Source: Pseudomonadota bacterium (GTDB lineage: Bacteria; Pseudomonadota; Alphaproteobacteria; Rhizobiales; Xanthobacteraceae). From it: a DNA stretch of 64,000 nt. This document shows, in pieces, positions 1 through 8,412 of this stretch. The notes below the pieces were generated by a model that searched no databases, had not been told where the DNA came from, and saw only the letters and a list, made by a program, of their open reading frames with translations. Position 1 is the stretch's first letter. Each line of letters starts with the position of its first letter. Where the stretch lies: the NCBI GenBank assembly GCA_018240595.1, contig JAFEFL010000021.1, positions 1-64,000 of the forward strand, in the 5' to 3' direction. The position numbers and the translations under genes are program-made.

Positions 1-425
<425 letters not shown>

Positions 426-583
426 GCTCTCATTTCCAATGTTCACGCATCGCGAAAGCGATGTCTGGACCGGAAAACTGACAATCAATGGCAACACTCT
501 CGATCGACGCGACAAGCGTTACGATCGAAAACCATTGAAATGCGGTCTTTGAAGACCGGTTTGCTTCACTTCGTTTTTCGCCG

Positions 584-700
584 GACTGGTGGTCTTAGCG
601 GGGGGCCTGTACCCGATCCCATCTCGAACTCGGCCGTAAAACTCCCCAGCGCCAATGGTACTGAGTCTCAAGGCTCGGAAGAGTAGGTCGCTGCCAGTCC
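584..700 (+). rRNA. 5S ribosomal RNA
   Basis: About 117 nt. The terminal helix gactggt (584-590) pairs with gccagtc (693-699). The conserved core cccgatcccatctcgaactcgg and the ccagcgccaatggtactg / gagtaggtcgc segments are present. It follows 23S in the usual 23S-5S order. The internal sequence gcggggggcctgt is slightly unusual, but the fold is preserved. The ends are set from the terminal helix, so they may be off by 1-3 nt. Confidence 0.93.
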
Positions 701-745
701 TGCCAAAAACGAAGATCCTCTTCAGATGTTAGAACGAACAAACTG

Positions 746-779
746 AAAAACCCTCCGCGCATCGCGCGGAGGGTTTTTT
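746..779 (+). terminator. rRNA operon terminator
   Basis: A perfect 10-bp GC-rich stem (751-760 with 764-773) with a 3-nt loop. A-rich sequence lies before it and a run of six T after it. It lies 45 nt after 5S rRNA and closes the operon; no tRNA follows 5S. Confidence 0.93.
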
Positions 780-854
780 GTTGGCTGGACAAGTGGCCGG
801 CCTAAGGCGTCAGTTCGTCCGCCGTCGCGATGGCCTGCCGGTTAGGACGCGACG

Positions 855-1829
855 CTATTTCGGCGGCGTCGCCGCGGCCTTGCTCACCGCGCTCCACTTC
901 TCGATCTCGCTGTCGATGTAGCTGCGAAACTCAGCGGTGGTCATCGGCATCGGCTCGCTGCCGAGCGCGCGAATCTTCTCGGCGATTGCCGGATCCTTGA
1001 GTGCGGCGACGAAAGCGGCATTGAGCTTGTTCGCGATGTCCGGCGGCAGGCCGCGCGGCGCCATGATGCCGAACCAACCGGTGGCCTCGAAGCCGGGCAG
1101 GCCCGCCTCCGTCATCGTCGGCACGTTGGGCAGGATGCTGAAGCGCGCCTTCGAGGTGATCGCCAATGCGTTGATCTGTCCGGCGTCGATCGCGGCCTTT
1201 GCCGATGGGGGATCGAGAATGCCGAGCGGCACGTGGCCGCCCATGACATCGGTCAGCACCGGCGCCATGCCGCGATAGGGAACCAAGTCGAAATAGGTGC
1301 CCGCCTTCTGATTGAACATCTCGGCGGTGAGCTGCATCAGCGTGCCGTTGCCGCCATGGGCGATCAGCGATGCGCCGCGCTTCTTGCCGATGGCGATCAC
1401 GTCCTTGAGCGTCTTGCCGTCGAGCGATTTCGCGGCGGTGAGCAAGAACGGCGACGAGCCAATGCCGGTGATCGGCGTGAAGTCGCGGCGCGGATCGTAG
1501 CTCGCCTGCCGCGAGTCGATGTCGGTCACCAGCGCGCCGGCGCCGGCCATGGCGATGGTGTAGCCGTCCGGCGCCGACTTCTTCAGCACCTCGAGGCCGA
1601 CGACGCCGCCGGCGCCGGCGCGGTTCTCGATGATGATGGTCTGCCCGAGCCGCGTCTCGACGAAGTTCTGCACGATGCGCGCCATCGAGTCGCTGCTGCC
1701 GCCGGCCGGGAACACGACGATCAGCTTGATCGGCCGGTCCGGATACTCGGCGCGCGATGGCCGGACGGTTGCGACTGAAGACAGTGCCGCGAGCAGGAGT
1801 GCCGTCGTGGCAAGCAAGACCCGGCTCAT
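855..1829 (-). CDS. Bug/TctC-family periplasmic substrate-binding protein (orphan)
   Basis: 324 aa, the usual length for tripartite tricarboxylate transporter (TTT) receptors. Residues 1-27 form a Sec signal peptide ending SRA. The mature part begins with the family pattern YPDRPIKLIVVFPAGGSSD, followed by GQTIIIENRAGAGGVVG and later PTMTEAGLPGFEATGWFG, all typical Bug motifs. The protein should bind a carboxylate in the periplasm. No TctA or TctB partner lies beside it; orphan receptors of this kind are common in Hyphomicrobiales and Burkholderiales. The ligand is unknown. The divergent neighbour is a decarboxylase-type amidohydrolase, which may point to an aromatic or dicarboxylic acid, but this is only inference. 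Confidence 0.93.
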   Translation of the reverse strand: MSRVLLATTALLLAALSSVATVRPSRAEYPDRPIKLIVVFPAGGSSDSMARIVQNFVETRLGQTIIIENRAGAGGVVGLEVLKKSAPDGYTIAMAGAGALVTDIDSRQASYDPRRDFTPITGIGSSPFLLTAAKSLDGKTLKDVIAIGKKRGASLIAHGGNGTLMQLTAEMFNQKAGTYFDLVPYRGMAPVLTDVMGGHVPLGILDPPSAKAAIDAGQINALAITSKARFSILPNVPTMTEAGLPGFEATGWFGIMAPRGLPPDIANKLNAAFVAALKDPAIAEKIRALGSEPMPMTTAEFRSYIDSEIEKWSAVSKAAATPPK

Positions 1830-2040
1830 GGGATAGTTCCTCCGCGTGTTCTTGTTGTGCCGTCATTCCAGCGCCGAACGCGCGTCAACGCAAGAGCACG
1901 CGGCACGCGGTTTGCGCCCATGCGAGATGTGCCGTCGATCATGGGCCGCGGCCCACCTGAACCTGGATCGGCGCGGCGCTCGACCTTGGGTGCGGAATAC
2001 TCCTACACTCTCGCCAGCAATTGACCGGGAGTGTTTACGC

Positions 2041-3096
2041 ATGTCGACCGTTACGCCTGTCGGCCCTGCCAAGGGTTATCGCCGCATCGCGACCGAGGAA
2101 GCCTTCATCCCGCCCGAGCTGCACCGCATGCAGTGTAAGCTGGTCGAGGAGGGGGCGGTGGACGATCCGGGCTTCAACAGCCTCGTCGGCTACTATCTGC
2201 GTCATCCCAGCGAACGCGCGCGCAATGTCAGCGAGCGCTTGCAGGACATCGGCGAGCGGCGCCTCGCCGATATGGATTCGGCCGGCATCGACATGCAGAT
2301 ATTGTCGCTGACGTCGCCGGGCGTGCAGGTGCTCAAGCCCGACGTCGCCGTGGAGATGGCGCGGCTCGCCAACGACCAGGCCGCCGAGGCGGTGCGCCGG
2401 CATCCGACGCGCTTTGCCGCACTGGCGGCGGTGGCGCCGCAAAACCCGGCCGAGGCCGCCAAGGAGCTCGAGCGCGCCGTCACCAAGCTCGGCATGAAGG
2501 GCGTCATCATCAATTCGCATACGCTCGGCGAATATCTCGACGATCCGAAGTTCTTTCCGATCTTCGAAGCGGCGACGGCGCTCAAGGTGCCGGTCTACCT
2601 GCATCCGAACACGCCGTCGAAGCGCATGATCGAGCCGTTGCTCGAGTCGGGCCTCGACGGCGCGATCTACGGCTTTGCCGTGGAGACCGGCATGCACGCG
2701 CTGCGGCTGGTCGTGAAGGGCGTGTTCGACCGCTACCCGGATCTCACGGTGATCCTCGGCCATCTCGGCGAGGCGCTGCCGTTCTGGCTGTTCCGCCTCG
2801 ACTACATGCACCGCGGCACGGTGACGTCGGGCCGCTACGATTTCCTCAAGCCGCTGCAGAAGAAGCCGAGCGATTACCTGCGCGACAACTTCTATTACAC
2901 GACCAGCGGCATGGCCTGGGAGCCGGCGATCGCCTTCACGCAGTCGGTGATCGGCATGGACCGCGTCATGTATTCGATGGATTACCCCTATGAATACGTC
3001 CATGACGAGGTGCGGGCGCAGGACGCCCTGGCGATCAGCGACGCCGACAAAAAGGCCTTTTTCCAGACCACGGCGGAGCGGGTTTTCCGGCTTTGA
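2041..3096 (+). CDS. Amidohydrolase family 2 protein, decarboxylase-like (resorcylate/dihydroxybenzoate decarboxylase type)
   Basis: 351 aa from the ATG after gaccgggagtg; the frame is open further upstream, but the extra residues are not family-like. It is a metal-dependent TIM-barrel enzyme of the amidohydrolase-2 group that holds gamma-resorcylate, 2,3-dihydroxybenzoate and 5-carboxyvanillate decarboxylases. Motifs are IATEEAF (metal Glu19), VYLHPNTPS (His), ILGHLGEALPFWLFRLD (His) and YSMDYPYEYV (Asp). The position of His10 in gamma-resorcylate decarboxylase is Ala21 here, as in 2,3-dihydroxybenzoate decarboxylases. Non-oxidative decarboxylation or hydrolysis of an aromatic or cyclic acid is likely; the substrate is unknown. 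Monocistronic, followed by hairpins. Confidence 0.88.
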   Translation: MSTVTPVGPAKGYRRIATEEAFIPPELHRMQCKLVEEGAVDDPGFNSLVGYYLRHPSERARNVSERLQDIGERRLADMDSAGIDMQILSLTSPGVQVLKPDVAVEMARLANDQAAEAVRRHPTRFAALAAVAPQNPAEAAKELERAVTKLGMKGVIINSHTLGEYLDDPKFFPIFEAATALKVPVYLHPNTPSKRMIEPLLESGLDGAIYGFAVETGMHALRLVVKGVFDRYPDLTVILGHLGEALPFWLFRLDYMHRGTVTSGRYDFLKPLQKKPSDYLRDNFYYTTSGMAWEPAIAFTQSVIGMDRVMYSMDYPYEYVHDEVRAQDALAISDADKKAFFQTTAERVFRL

Positions 3097-3227
3097 CGAT
3101 GGAACTTGGCCTGCAACTAAGTATCTGATTATATTGAGAAAAATAGCCAGAAAAAGCAGTATTGGCGGCCGGGAAAGCCTTGCTATTGGCGGCCCCGGCC
3201 GTTAGATTCCGCTCCAGCAACGAATAG

Positions 3228-3265
3228 AAAAAACGGCCGTCCGAGATGGCGGCCGTTTTGTTTTT
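3228..3265 (+). terminator. Rho-independent terminator after the amidohydrolase
   Basis: The stem aaaacggccg (3230-3239) pairs with cggccgtttt (3250-3259), then gttttt. It lies 130 nt after the amidohydrolase stop. The spacer before it holds a direct repeat tattggcggcc and no gene. Confidence 0.8.
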
Positions 3266-3287
3266 GGAGCTGCCCTCCAAAAACAGA

Positions 3288-3320
3288 GAAGCCGCCGTGG
3301 GGGATCCGCGGCGGCTTTTC
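3288..3320. terminator. Second hairpin terminator
   Basis: The stem gccgccg (3291-3297) pairs with cggcggc (3309-3315) and is followed by tttt. It backs up the terminator just upstream. From here to the DoxX gene (about 115 nt) nothing recognisable is seen. Confidence 0.65.
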
Positions 3321-3435
3321 ATTTAGGCTGCCGTGTCCGGTCGGCGGCGCCGCCATCATTACAAAGCGTTCAGCTCTTGCGCTGGGTCAATTCGATCCTG
3401 ACGCCGCGGCAGCAGCCTTGGCGCGGGGCGACGCG

Positions 3436-3939
3436 ATGATTGCGAGACCGGCCATGACAAACTCGACCACCGAGAAATTCCTGATCGTCTTCTTCCGCTT
3501 CACCATGGCGTGGACCTTCCTCTACGCCGCCTCGCACCAGGTCTTCGTCCACGATTTCAGCGTGGTCGGTTTTCTCAAATCGACGAAGACGTTTCACGAC
3601 CAGTTTGCCTTCTTCACGACCCCGACGATGGCGCCGATCACGACCTTCCTCGTCGAATATGGCCACCTGCTCATCGGCCTGTCGCTGCTGTTCGGCCTGA
3701 TGACGCGCGTCAGCGCCGCCTTCGGCATCGCCCTGATGTTCATCTACTGGATGGCGCATATGGACTGGCCGTTCGTCGAGAACAGCAACAACCTGATCTT
3801 CGACTATCACCTGGTCTATGCCGGCGTGCTGTCCTACCTGATCTATAAGCACGCGGGGCATGTTCTCGGCCTCGACGGCTGGCTCGAGAACCGGCGCTTC
3901 GTCAGGGACAATGCGTTGCTGCGGCCGCTGGTCGCCTGA
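3436..3939 (+). CDS. DoxX-family membrane protein
   Basis: 167 aa from an ATG preceded by gcggggcg; starts at 3418 (TTG) or 3454 (ATG, reading MTNSTTEKF) are also possible. Four hydrophobic segments are predicted: FLIVFFRFTMAWTFLYAAS, a helix around the TTFLVEYGHLLIGLSLLFGL region, AAFGIALMFIYWMAH and LIFDYHLVYAGVLSYLIY. The pattern matches the DoxX/DoxD (thiosulfate:quinone oxidoreductase subunit-like) inner-membrane family. The substrate and partner are unknown. It stands alone between the terminators and the convergent IclR gene. Confidence 0.8.
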   Translation: MIARPAMTNSTTEKFLIVFFRFTMAWTFLYAASHQVFVHDFSVVGFLKSTKTFHDQFAFFTTPTMAPITTFLVEYGHLLIGLSLLFGLMTRVSAAFGIALMFIYWMAHMDWPFVENSNNLIFDYHLVYAGVLSYLIYKHAGHVLGLDGWLENRRFVRDNALLRPLVA

Positions 3940-3986
3940 GCGTCGGATGCCGGCAGACGGCGCGCGCGGTCCGCGCGCCGTTTACG

Positions 3987-4781
3987 CTAGCGGTGCGTCA
4001 ACAACAGCCCAATGGCTTCCGAGGCGCTGCGCAGCACCGGCAGCCAGTCGCGCAGTTGTTCGACCGAGACGCGGGCCGCCGGTGCGCTGACATTGATGGC
4101 CGCGCAGGTGGCGCCGGCCTGATCGCGGATCGGCACCGCGATCGATCGCAGCCCGATCTCGATTTCCTCGTCGTTGATCGCGTAGCCTTCGGCGCGGGTG
4201 CGCTCGATCTCGCGCCGCATCGCTGCGGGATCGGTCACCGTCTTCGGCGTCATCTTCGGCAGGCCTTGCGCCAGAAACGCATTGAGCTTCGCGTCGCTCG
4301 AGCCGGCCAGCAGCACCTTGCCCATCGACGTCGAATGCGCCGGATAGCGCGTGCCAATCGGGATGTAGTCGTGGAGAATGCGCTTGGCCGGTTGCCGCGC
4401 GACATAGACGATATCGAACTCGTCAAGCACCGCGACCGAGCAGCTCTCATTCGTGGCGCGCGCGACCTCGGCGATCGACGATTGCGCGGCGGACCACACC
4501 GGCAGCACCGACAGAAAGCCGAAACCCAGTTTGAGCACGCGCGGCCGCAGGAAATAGCGGCCCTGCTCGGTGCCGAGATAGCCGAGATGTTGCAGCGTCA
4601 GCAGCAGACGGCGGGTCGAGCCGCGCGTCAGTCCAATGCGATCGGCGACCTCCGACAGCGTCATCGCGCCGTGCTGCGGGTCGAAGCACTCGAGGACTGA
4701 CAGGCCGCGGGCCAGCGCGCGCACGAAATCCGGATCGTCGTCGCCGTGCTCGAGCCCGGCCCTGGTTGACACGCGCGCCAT
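3987..4781 (-). CDS. IclR-family transcriptional regulator
   Basis: 264 aa, the family length. The N-terminal winged helix-turn-helix covers about residues 19-85 (FVRALARGLSVLECF ... LSEVADRIGLTRGSTRRLL). The C-terminal effector-binding domain covers about 95-260, with the conserved TSMGKVLLA and GYAINDEEIEIGLRSIAVPI segments. It resembles the PcaR/PobR branch, whose members control aromatic or organic-acid catabolism. The gene diverges from a CoA ligase / citryl-CoA lyase-like / transporter operon, and a perfect palindrome lies in the 60-bp shared promoter. It is therefore the likely effector-responsive regulator of that operon and of itself. Confidence 0.94.
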   Translation of the reverse strand: MARVSTRAGLEHGDDDPDFVRALARGLSVLECFDPQHGAMTLSEVADRIGLTRGSTRRLLLTLQHLGYLGTEQGRYFLRPRVLKLGFGFLSVLPVWSAAQSSIAEVARATNESCSVAVLDEFDIVYVARQPAKRILHDYIPIGTRYPAHSTSMGKVLLAGSSDAKLNAFLAQGLPKMTPKTVTDPAAMRREIERTRAEGYAINDEEIEIGLRSIAVPIRDQAGATCAAINVSAPAARVSVEQLRDWLPVLRSASEAIGLLLTHR

Positions 4782-4813
4782 CGCAGCCTCATAGTTTGAC
4801 CGTTATACGAACA

Positions 4814-4834
4814 ATTGTCCGTCTAGCGGACAAT
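4814..4834. promoter_or_regulatory. Palindromic operator between the IclR gene and the CoA-ligase operon
   Basis: A perfect inverted repeat, attgtccg-tctag-cggacaat, lies 7 bp before the ligase start and 32 bp from the IclR start. The overlapping acaattgt adds a second small palindrome. Size and placement suit an IclR-dimer site. The assignment is inferred. Confidence 0.7.
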
Positions 4835-4841
4835 GTAAGAA

Positions 4842-6221
4842 ATGACGGATCCCGTCAAGAGGAAAGCCAGGGAGTTGTGGATGGTTGGTCGCGTAGCGGG
4901 TGACATGCTGCGTCCGGGGATCGAGACGCGCACACCGGCCGAACAAACGGCACTGGATCAACCCAGCTACCGGGCGCAGCTCGATTACCTGTTAGCCAAT
5001 TCGGCCTTCTATCAGCGCAAGCTGCAGGCCGCCGGATTCCGCTCGGCGCGCGATGCCGGCGAACTATCCGACATCGCCAATCTGCCCTTCACCGAGAAGG
5101 ACGAAATCCGCGCCAGCCAGGCGGAAGCGCCGCCGTTCGGCACCCACGTCGCCGCGCCGCGCGACAAGATCGCCCGCGTCTTCTCCACCAGCGGCACCAC
5201 CGGCGATCCGGTCTACATCCCGGTGACCAAGGCCGACATCGCGATGTGGGTCGAAATCTCGTCGCGCTCCTATTTTGCCACCGGCATGCGGCCGGGCATG
5301 ACGATCACCTCGACCTATAACGCCGGTCCGTTCGTCGCCGGCGTCGCCCTCGACACGGTGGCGAGCCTCGGCGTCTGCCACGTTCCCGTCGGCACCGGCA
5401 ACACCACGCGCCTGGTGCGCGCGATGCAGCTCATTCGCCCGCAAGGCCTGCTCTGCACGCCGTCCTATGCCGTGTACCTCGCCGAACATCTGGCCGACCA
5501 CGGCATCGCCGCGGACCAACTCGGCCTCAAGCGCATCTCGGTCGCCGGCGAGCCGGGCGGCGGCGATCCGCTGATCCGCGAGCGGCTGCAGACCGCGTTC
5601 GGTGCCATGGTCTGCGAAGCCATGGGCATCGGCGACGTTTCGATTTCGCTGTGGGGCGAGTGCGACGCGCAGCAGGGCATGCACTTCTGCGGCGGCGACT
5701 ACGTCCACGTCGAACTGATCGATCCGGAAACCGAAAAGCCGGTTCCGATCGAGGACGGCGCGCGCGGCGAACTGGTCTACACCGCGCTTCAGCGTGAAGC
5801 CGCGCCGATGCTGCGCTTCCGCAGCCGCGATCACGTCGTCGTCCACACCGGCCGCTGCACCTGCGGCCGCAGCACCATGCGCGTGCGCTGCATCGGCCGC
5901 ACCGACGATCTGCTGATCGTGCGCGGCGTCAATGTATTCCCGACCGCAATCCGCTCGATTGTCGCGGAGTTCGCGCCGCAGGTCAGCGGCGCCATTGCCA
6001 TCAAGCCGGCGAAGAAGGGCGTGCGCCAGGACCCGCCGTTGCCGATCGCTGTCGAACTCGGCGCCGAGACGGCGGCCGATGCCGGCCTTGCCCAGGCCAT
6101 CGAACAGGCGATCCGCTCCCGGCTCGTCGTCGGCACGAAGATCGACCTCGTGCCTTACGGCTCGCTGCCGCGCAGCGAATACAAGACCAAGCTCGTCGAT
6201 TTCAGCACGGCGGCTCAATGA
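4842..6221 (+). CDS. Phenylacetate-CoA ligase family (PaaK-like) AMP-forming acyl-CoA ligase
   Basis: 459 aa, close to PaaK length (~440). The adenylate-forming signature is FSTSGTTGDPVYIPVT (about residues 111-126). The C-terminal IGRTDDLLIVRGVNVFPTAI (about 350-369) is the PaaK-type hinge and lid. The conserved CTCGR motif precedes it. It would activate a carboxylic acid to its CoA thioester at the cost of ATP to AMP. The next gene, 19 bp on, is a short citrate-synthase-fold lyase and the third is a proton symporter, so the substrate need not be aromatic; a branched hydroxy-acid is a reasonable guess. No PaaABCDE genes are nearby. The start is the ATG just after the IclR-type palindrome, with a weak ribosome site. 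Confidence 0.88.
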   Translation: MTDPVKRKARELWMVGRVAGDMLRPGIETRTPAEQTALDQPSYRAQLDYLLANSAFYQRKLQAAGFRSARDAGELSDIANLPFTEKDEIRASQAEAPPFGTHVAAPRDKIARVFSTSGTTGDPVYIPVTKADIAMWVEISSRSYFATGMRPGMTITSTYNAGPFVAGVALDTVASLGVCHVPVGTGNTTRLVRAMQLIRPQGLLCTPSYAVYLAEHLADHGIAADQLGLKRISVAGEPGGGDPLIRERLQTAFGAMVCEAMGIGDVSISLWGECDAQQGMHFCGGDYVHVELIDPETEKPVPIEDGARGELVYTALQREAAPMLRFRSRDHVVVHTGRCTCGRSTMRVRCIGRTDDLLIVRGVNVFPTAIRSIVAEFAPQVSGAIAIKPAKKGVRQDPPLPIAVELGAETAADAGLAQAIEQAIRSRLVVGTKIDLVPYGSLPRSEYKTKLVDFSTAAQ

Positions 6222-6240
6222 GCGCAGCGGGGGCGAACCG

Positions 6241-7008
6241 ATGACCGACATCAAGACCCATATCGCGACCTCGGACACGACCAGCATCACCGTCCGCGGC
6301 CGCGACCTCGTCAACGACCTGATGGGAAAACGCAGCTTCACCGCGATGCTGTATTTCCTGCTCAGCGGCCACATGCCGACCGACAGCCAGACCCAGGTGC
6401 TCGACGCCTGCCTGGTGACCTTGATGGAGCACGGCTGGACGCCGACCTCGCTGATCGCCCGGCTGGCGATCGACAGCGTGCCGACCGAGGCGCAGGTCGG
6501 CATCGCCGCCGGCCTGCTGGCGGTGGGCGATGTGTTCGCCGGAACGATGGAAGGCGCCGGCCGCATTCTCGAGGCCGGCATCACGCAGGCGGACAAGCAA
6601 GCCTATTGCCGCGGCGTCGTCGCCGAGCATCGCGCGGCGCGCCGCCCGCTGCCCGGCTTCGGCCACCCGATTCACAAGCCCGACGATCCGCGCACGCCGC
6701 GGCTGTTCGAGATTGCGCGCGAGGCCGGCTGCAAAGGCGACTACATCGCCCTGCTGCTCGAATTGTCGGCCGAGTTCGATCGCGTCCTCGGCCGCCACAT
6801 CACCATCAACGCGACCGGCGCGATGGCCGCGCTGCTGCTCGAGATCGGCCTTGCTCCGCACGTCATGCGCAGCATCGCCGTCGTATCGCGCTCCGGGGGG
6901 CTTGCCGGACATCTTGCCGAAGAGCGCGAGACCCATGCGGCAAGGCACATCTGGCACCTCGTCGAGCAGAATATTCCCTACGAGGAGCCTGAAGCGGAAA
7001 GTCGATAA
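6241..7008 (+). CDS. Citryl-CoA lyase-like protein (short citrate synthase fold)
   Basis: 255 aa starting at an ATG preceded by gcgggggcg; the frame stays open upstream inside the ligase gene but in the wrong reading. It is a short member of the citrate synthase superfamily, of the group usually called citryl-CoA lyases. The motif LPGFGHPIHKPDDPRTPRL holds the His equivalent to His320 of pig citrate synthase. The His274 position reads Glu (AGTMEGAG) and the Asp375 position reads Asn (ITINATGAMAA). It probably cleaves, or acts on, a citryl-CoA-like thioester made by the upstream ligase, giving acetyl-CoA (or another acyl-CoA) and an oxoacid. The true substrate is unknown. Confidence 0.82.
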   Translation: MTDIKTHIATSDTTSITVRGRDLVNDLMGKRSFTAMLYFLLSGHMPTDSQTQVLDACLVTLMEHGWTPTSLIARLAIDSVPTEAQVGIAAGLLAVGDVFAGTMEGAGRILEAGITQADKQAYCRGVVAEHRAARRPLPGFGHPIHKPDDPRTPRLFEIAREAGCKGDYIALLLELSAEFDRVLGRHITINATGAMAALLLEIGLAPHVMRSIAVVSRSGGLAGHLAEERETHAARHIWHLVEQNIPYEEPEAESR

Positions 7009-7063
7009 CGGACTGAATCACAATAAACGACAAACGCCGTCAACGACGGCAAGGGAGGCAACG

Positions 7064-8356
7064 ATGATATCCATGCGTAAGGTCGCGACGGCCGCCACGG
7101 TCGGCACTCTGATTGAATGGTACGACTTCTTCGTCTATTTGCCGGCGGCGGCGCTGGTGTTCAACAAGCTGTTCTTTCCGCAGGCCGAGCCGCTCACCGG
7201 CACGCTGCTGGCGTTCGGCACCTATGCGACGGGCTTCCTGGCGCGTCCGCTCGGCGCCATCGTCGCCGGCCATTACGGCGACCGCGTCGGCCGCAAGGCG
7301 CTGCTGATCGTCACGCTGCTCGTCATGGGCGTTTCGACCTTCCTGATCGGGTTGCTGCCGACCTATGCCAGCGTCGGCGTCGCGGCGCCGATCATGCTGC
7401 TGGCGCTGCGTATCGTGCAGGGCTTCGCCACCGGCGGCGAATGGGGCGGCGCGGCCCTGATGGTTGTCGAATCGGCTCCGCCCGAGAAGCGCAATGTCTG
7501 GGGCAGCCTCATCACCGTCGGCATTCTGCTCGGCCTCGTCCTGGCGTCGGTGGCCTTCACCGTGGTCAACAGCGCGGTTGCCGAACAGGCCTTCCTGAGC
7601 TGGGGCTGGCGCGTGCCGTTCCTGCTCAGCGCGGTGCTGGTCGCCGTCGGTCTCTACATCCGTCTCAACGTCGGCGAATCGACCGAGTTCGCCAATGCGT
7701 CCAAGCGCGGCGAGACGCAGAAGGTGCCGCTGCTCGAGGCGCTCAAGCACCCCAAGAACATTCTGATCATCTTCTTCATCCGCATCGCCGAGAACTTCAG
7801 CTTCTACACCTTCGCGGCGTTCAGCCTGACCTATGTCTCGACGGTGCTGGGATTGCCGCGCTCGCTGGCGCTCAATGCCGTCATCGTCGCGGCGCTGGTC
7901 GAATGCGTCACGGCGGTGCTGTTCGGCATGGTCGCGGACCGCATCGGCAGCCGCAAGGTGATGCTGTTCGGCCTCGCCTTCCAGGTGATCTTCGCGTTTC
8001 CGTTCTTCTGGCTGATGGAAACCAAGGCGCCGGGGCTGGTGATGCTGGCGATCGTCATCGGCTTCGCCATGGCCAACGGCGCGATTTCGTCGGTTCAGCC
8101 CGACTATTTCGCGCGCTTCTTCGGCGTCAACTTCCGCTACAGCGGCATCTCGATCGGCCGCGAAGGCGCAACGATCATCGGCGGCGGCCTGGCGCCGGTC
8201 ATTGCCACCGCGCTGGTGGCCTCGACCAACGCCTCCTGGCCGGTGGCATTGTGCATGGTGGTCACCAGCCTGATCGGTCTTGCGGTCGTGCTGGGTGCGC
8301 GCAAGGCGGAGAACACCGCGGCGGTGCCGGTCGCGACCGCTGCCGCCCGCACCTGA
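7064..8356 (+). CDS. MHS-family MFS transporter (metabolite:H+ symporter, ShiA/ProP-like)
   Basis: 430 aa with a strong ribosome site (aagggagg, 7 bp before the ATG). Twelve hydrophobic segments are expected. The family signatures are GTLIEWYDFFVYLPAA near the N-terminus, the loop 2-3 motif GHYGDRVGRKALL, and ALRIVQGFATGGEWGGAALM. MHS members import small carboxylates or zwitterions such as shikimate, citrate, alpha-ketoglutarate and proline/betaine. As third gene after the ligase and lyase it most likely imports their substrate. A bidirectional terminator follows directly. Confidence 0.93.
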   Translation: MISMRKVATAATVGTLIEWYDFFVYLPAAALVFNKLFFPQAEPLTGTLLAFGTYATGFLARPLGAIVAGHYGDRVGRKALLIVTLLVMGVSTFLIGLLPTYASVGVAAPIMLLALRIVQGFATGGEWGGAALMVVESAPPEKRNVWGSLITVGILLGLVLASVAFTVVNSAVAEQAFLSWGWRVPFLLSAVLVAVGLYIRLNVGESTEFANASKRGETQKVPLLEALKHPKNILIIFFIRIAENFSFYTFAAFSLTYVSTVLGLPRSLALNAVIVAALVECVTAVLFGMVADRIGSRKVMLFGLAFQVIFAFPFFWLMETKAPGLVMLAIVIGFAMANGAISSVQPDYFARFFGVNFRYSGISIGREGATIIGGGLAPVIATALVASTNASWPVALCMVVTSLIGLAVVLGARKAENTAAVPVATAAART

Positions 8357-8382
8357 CGTCGCTCGCGCGTCTTCACAAAGCG

Positions 8383-8412
8383 AAAAGCCCGGTGCGCGGC
8401 ACCGGGCTTTTT
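8383..8412. terminator. Bidirectional terminator between the MFS and CHAD genes
   Basis: A 13-bp perfect stem (8383-8395 with 8399-8411), loop gcg, flanked by A and T runs on both sides. It serves the transporter operon on plus and overlaps the stop codon of the convergent CHAD gene on minus. Confidence 0.93.

Noticed and set aside
5932..6240. Upstream extension of the citryl-CoA lyase-like gene by about 100 codons
   Set aside because: The extension is Arg/Ser-rich, lies out of frame inside the ligase gene, and a good ribosome site precedes the ATG at 6241.
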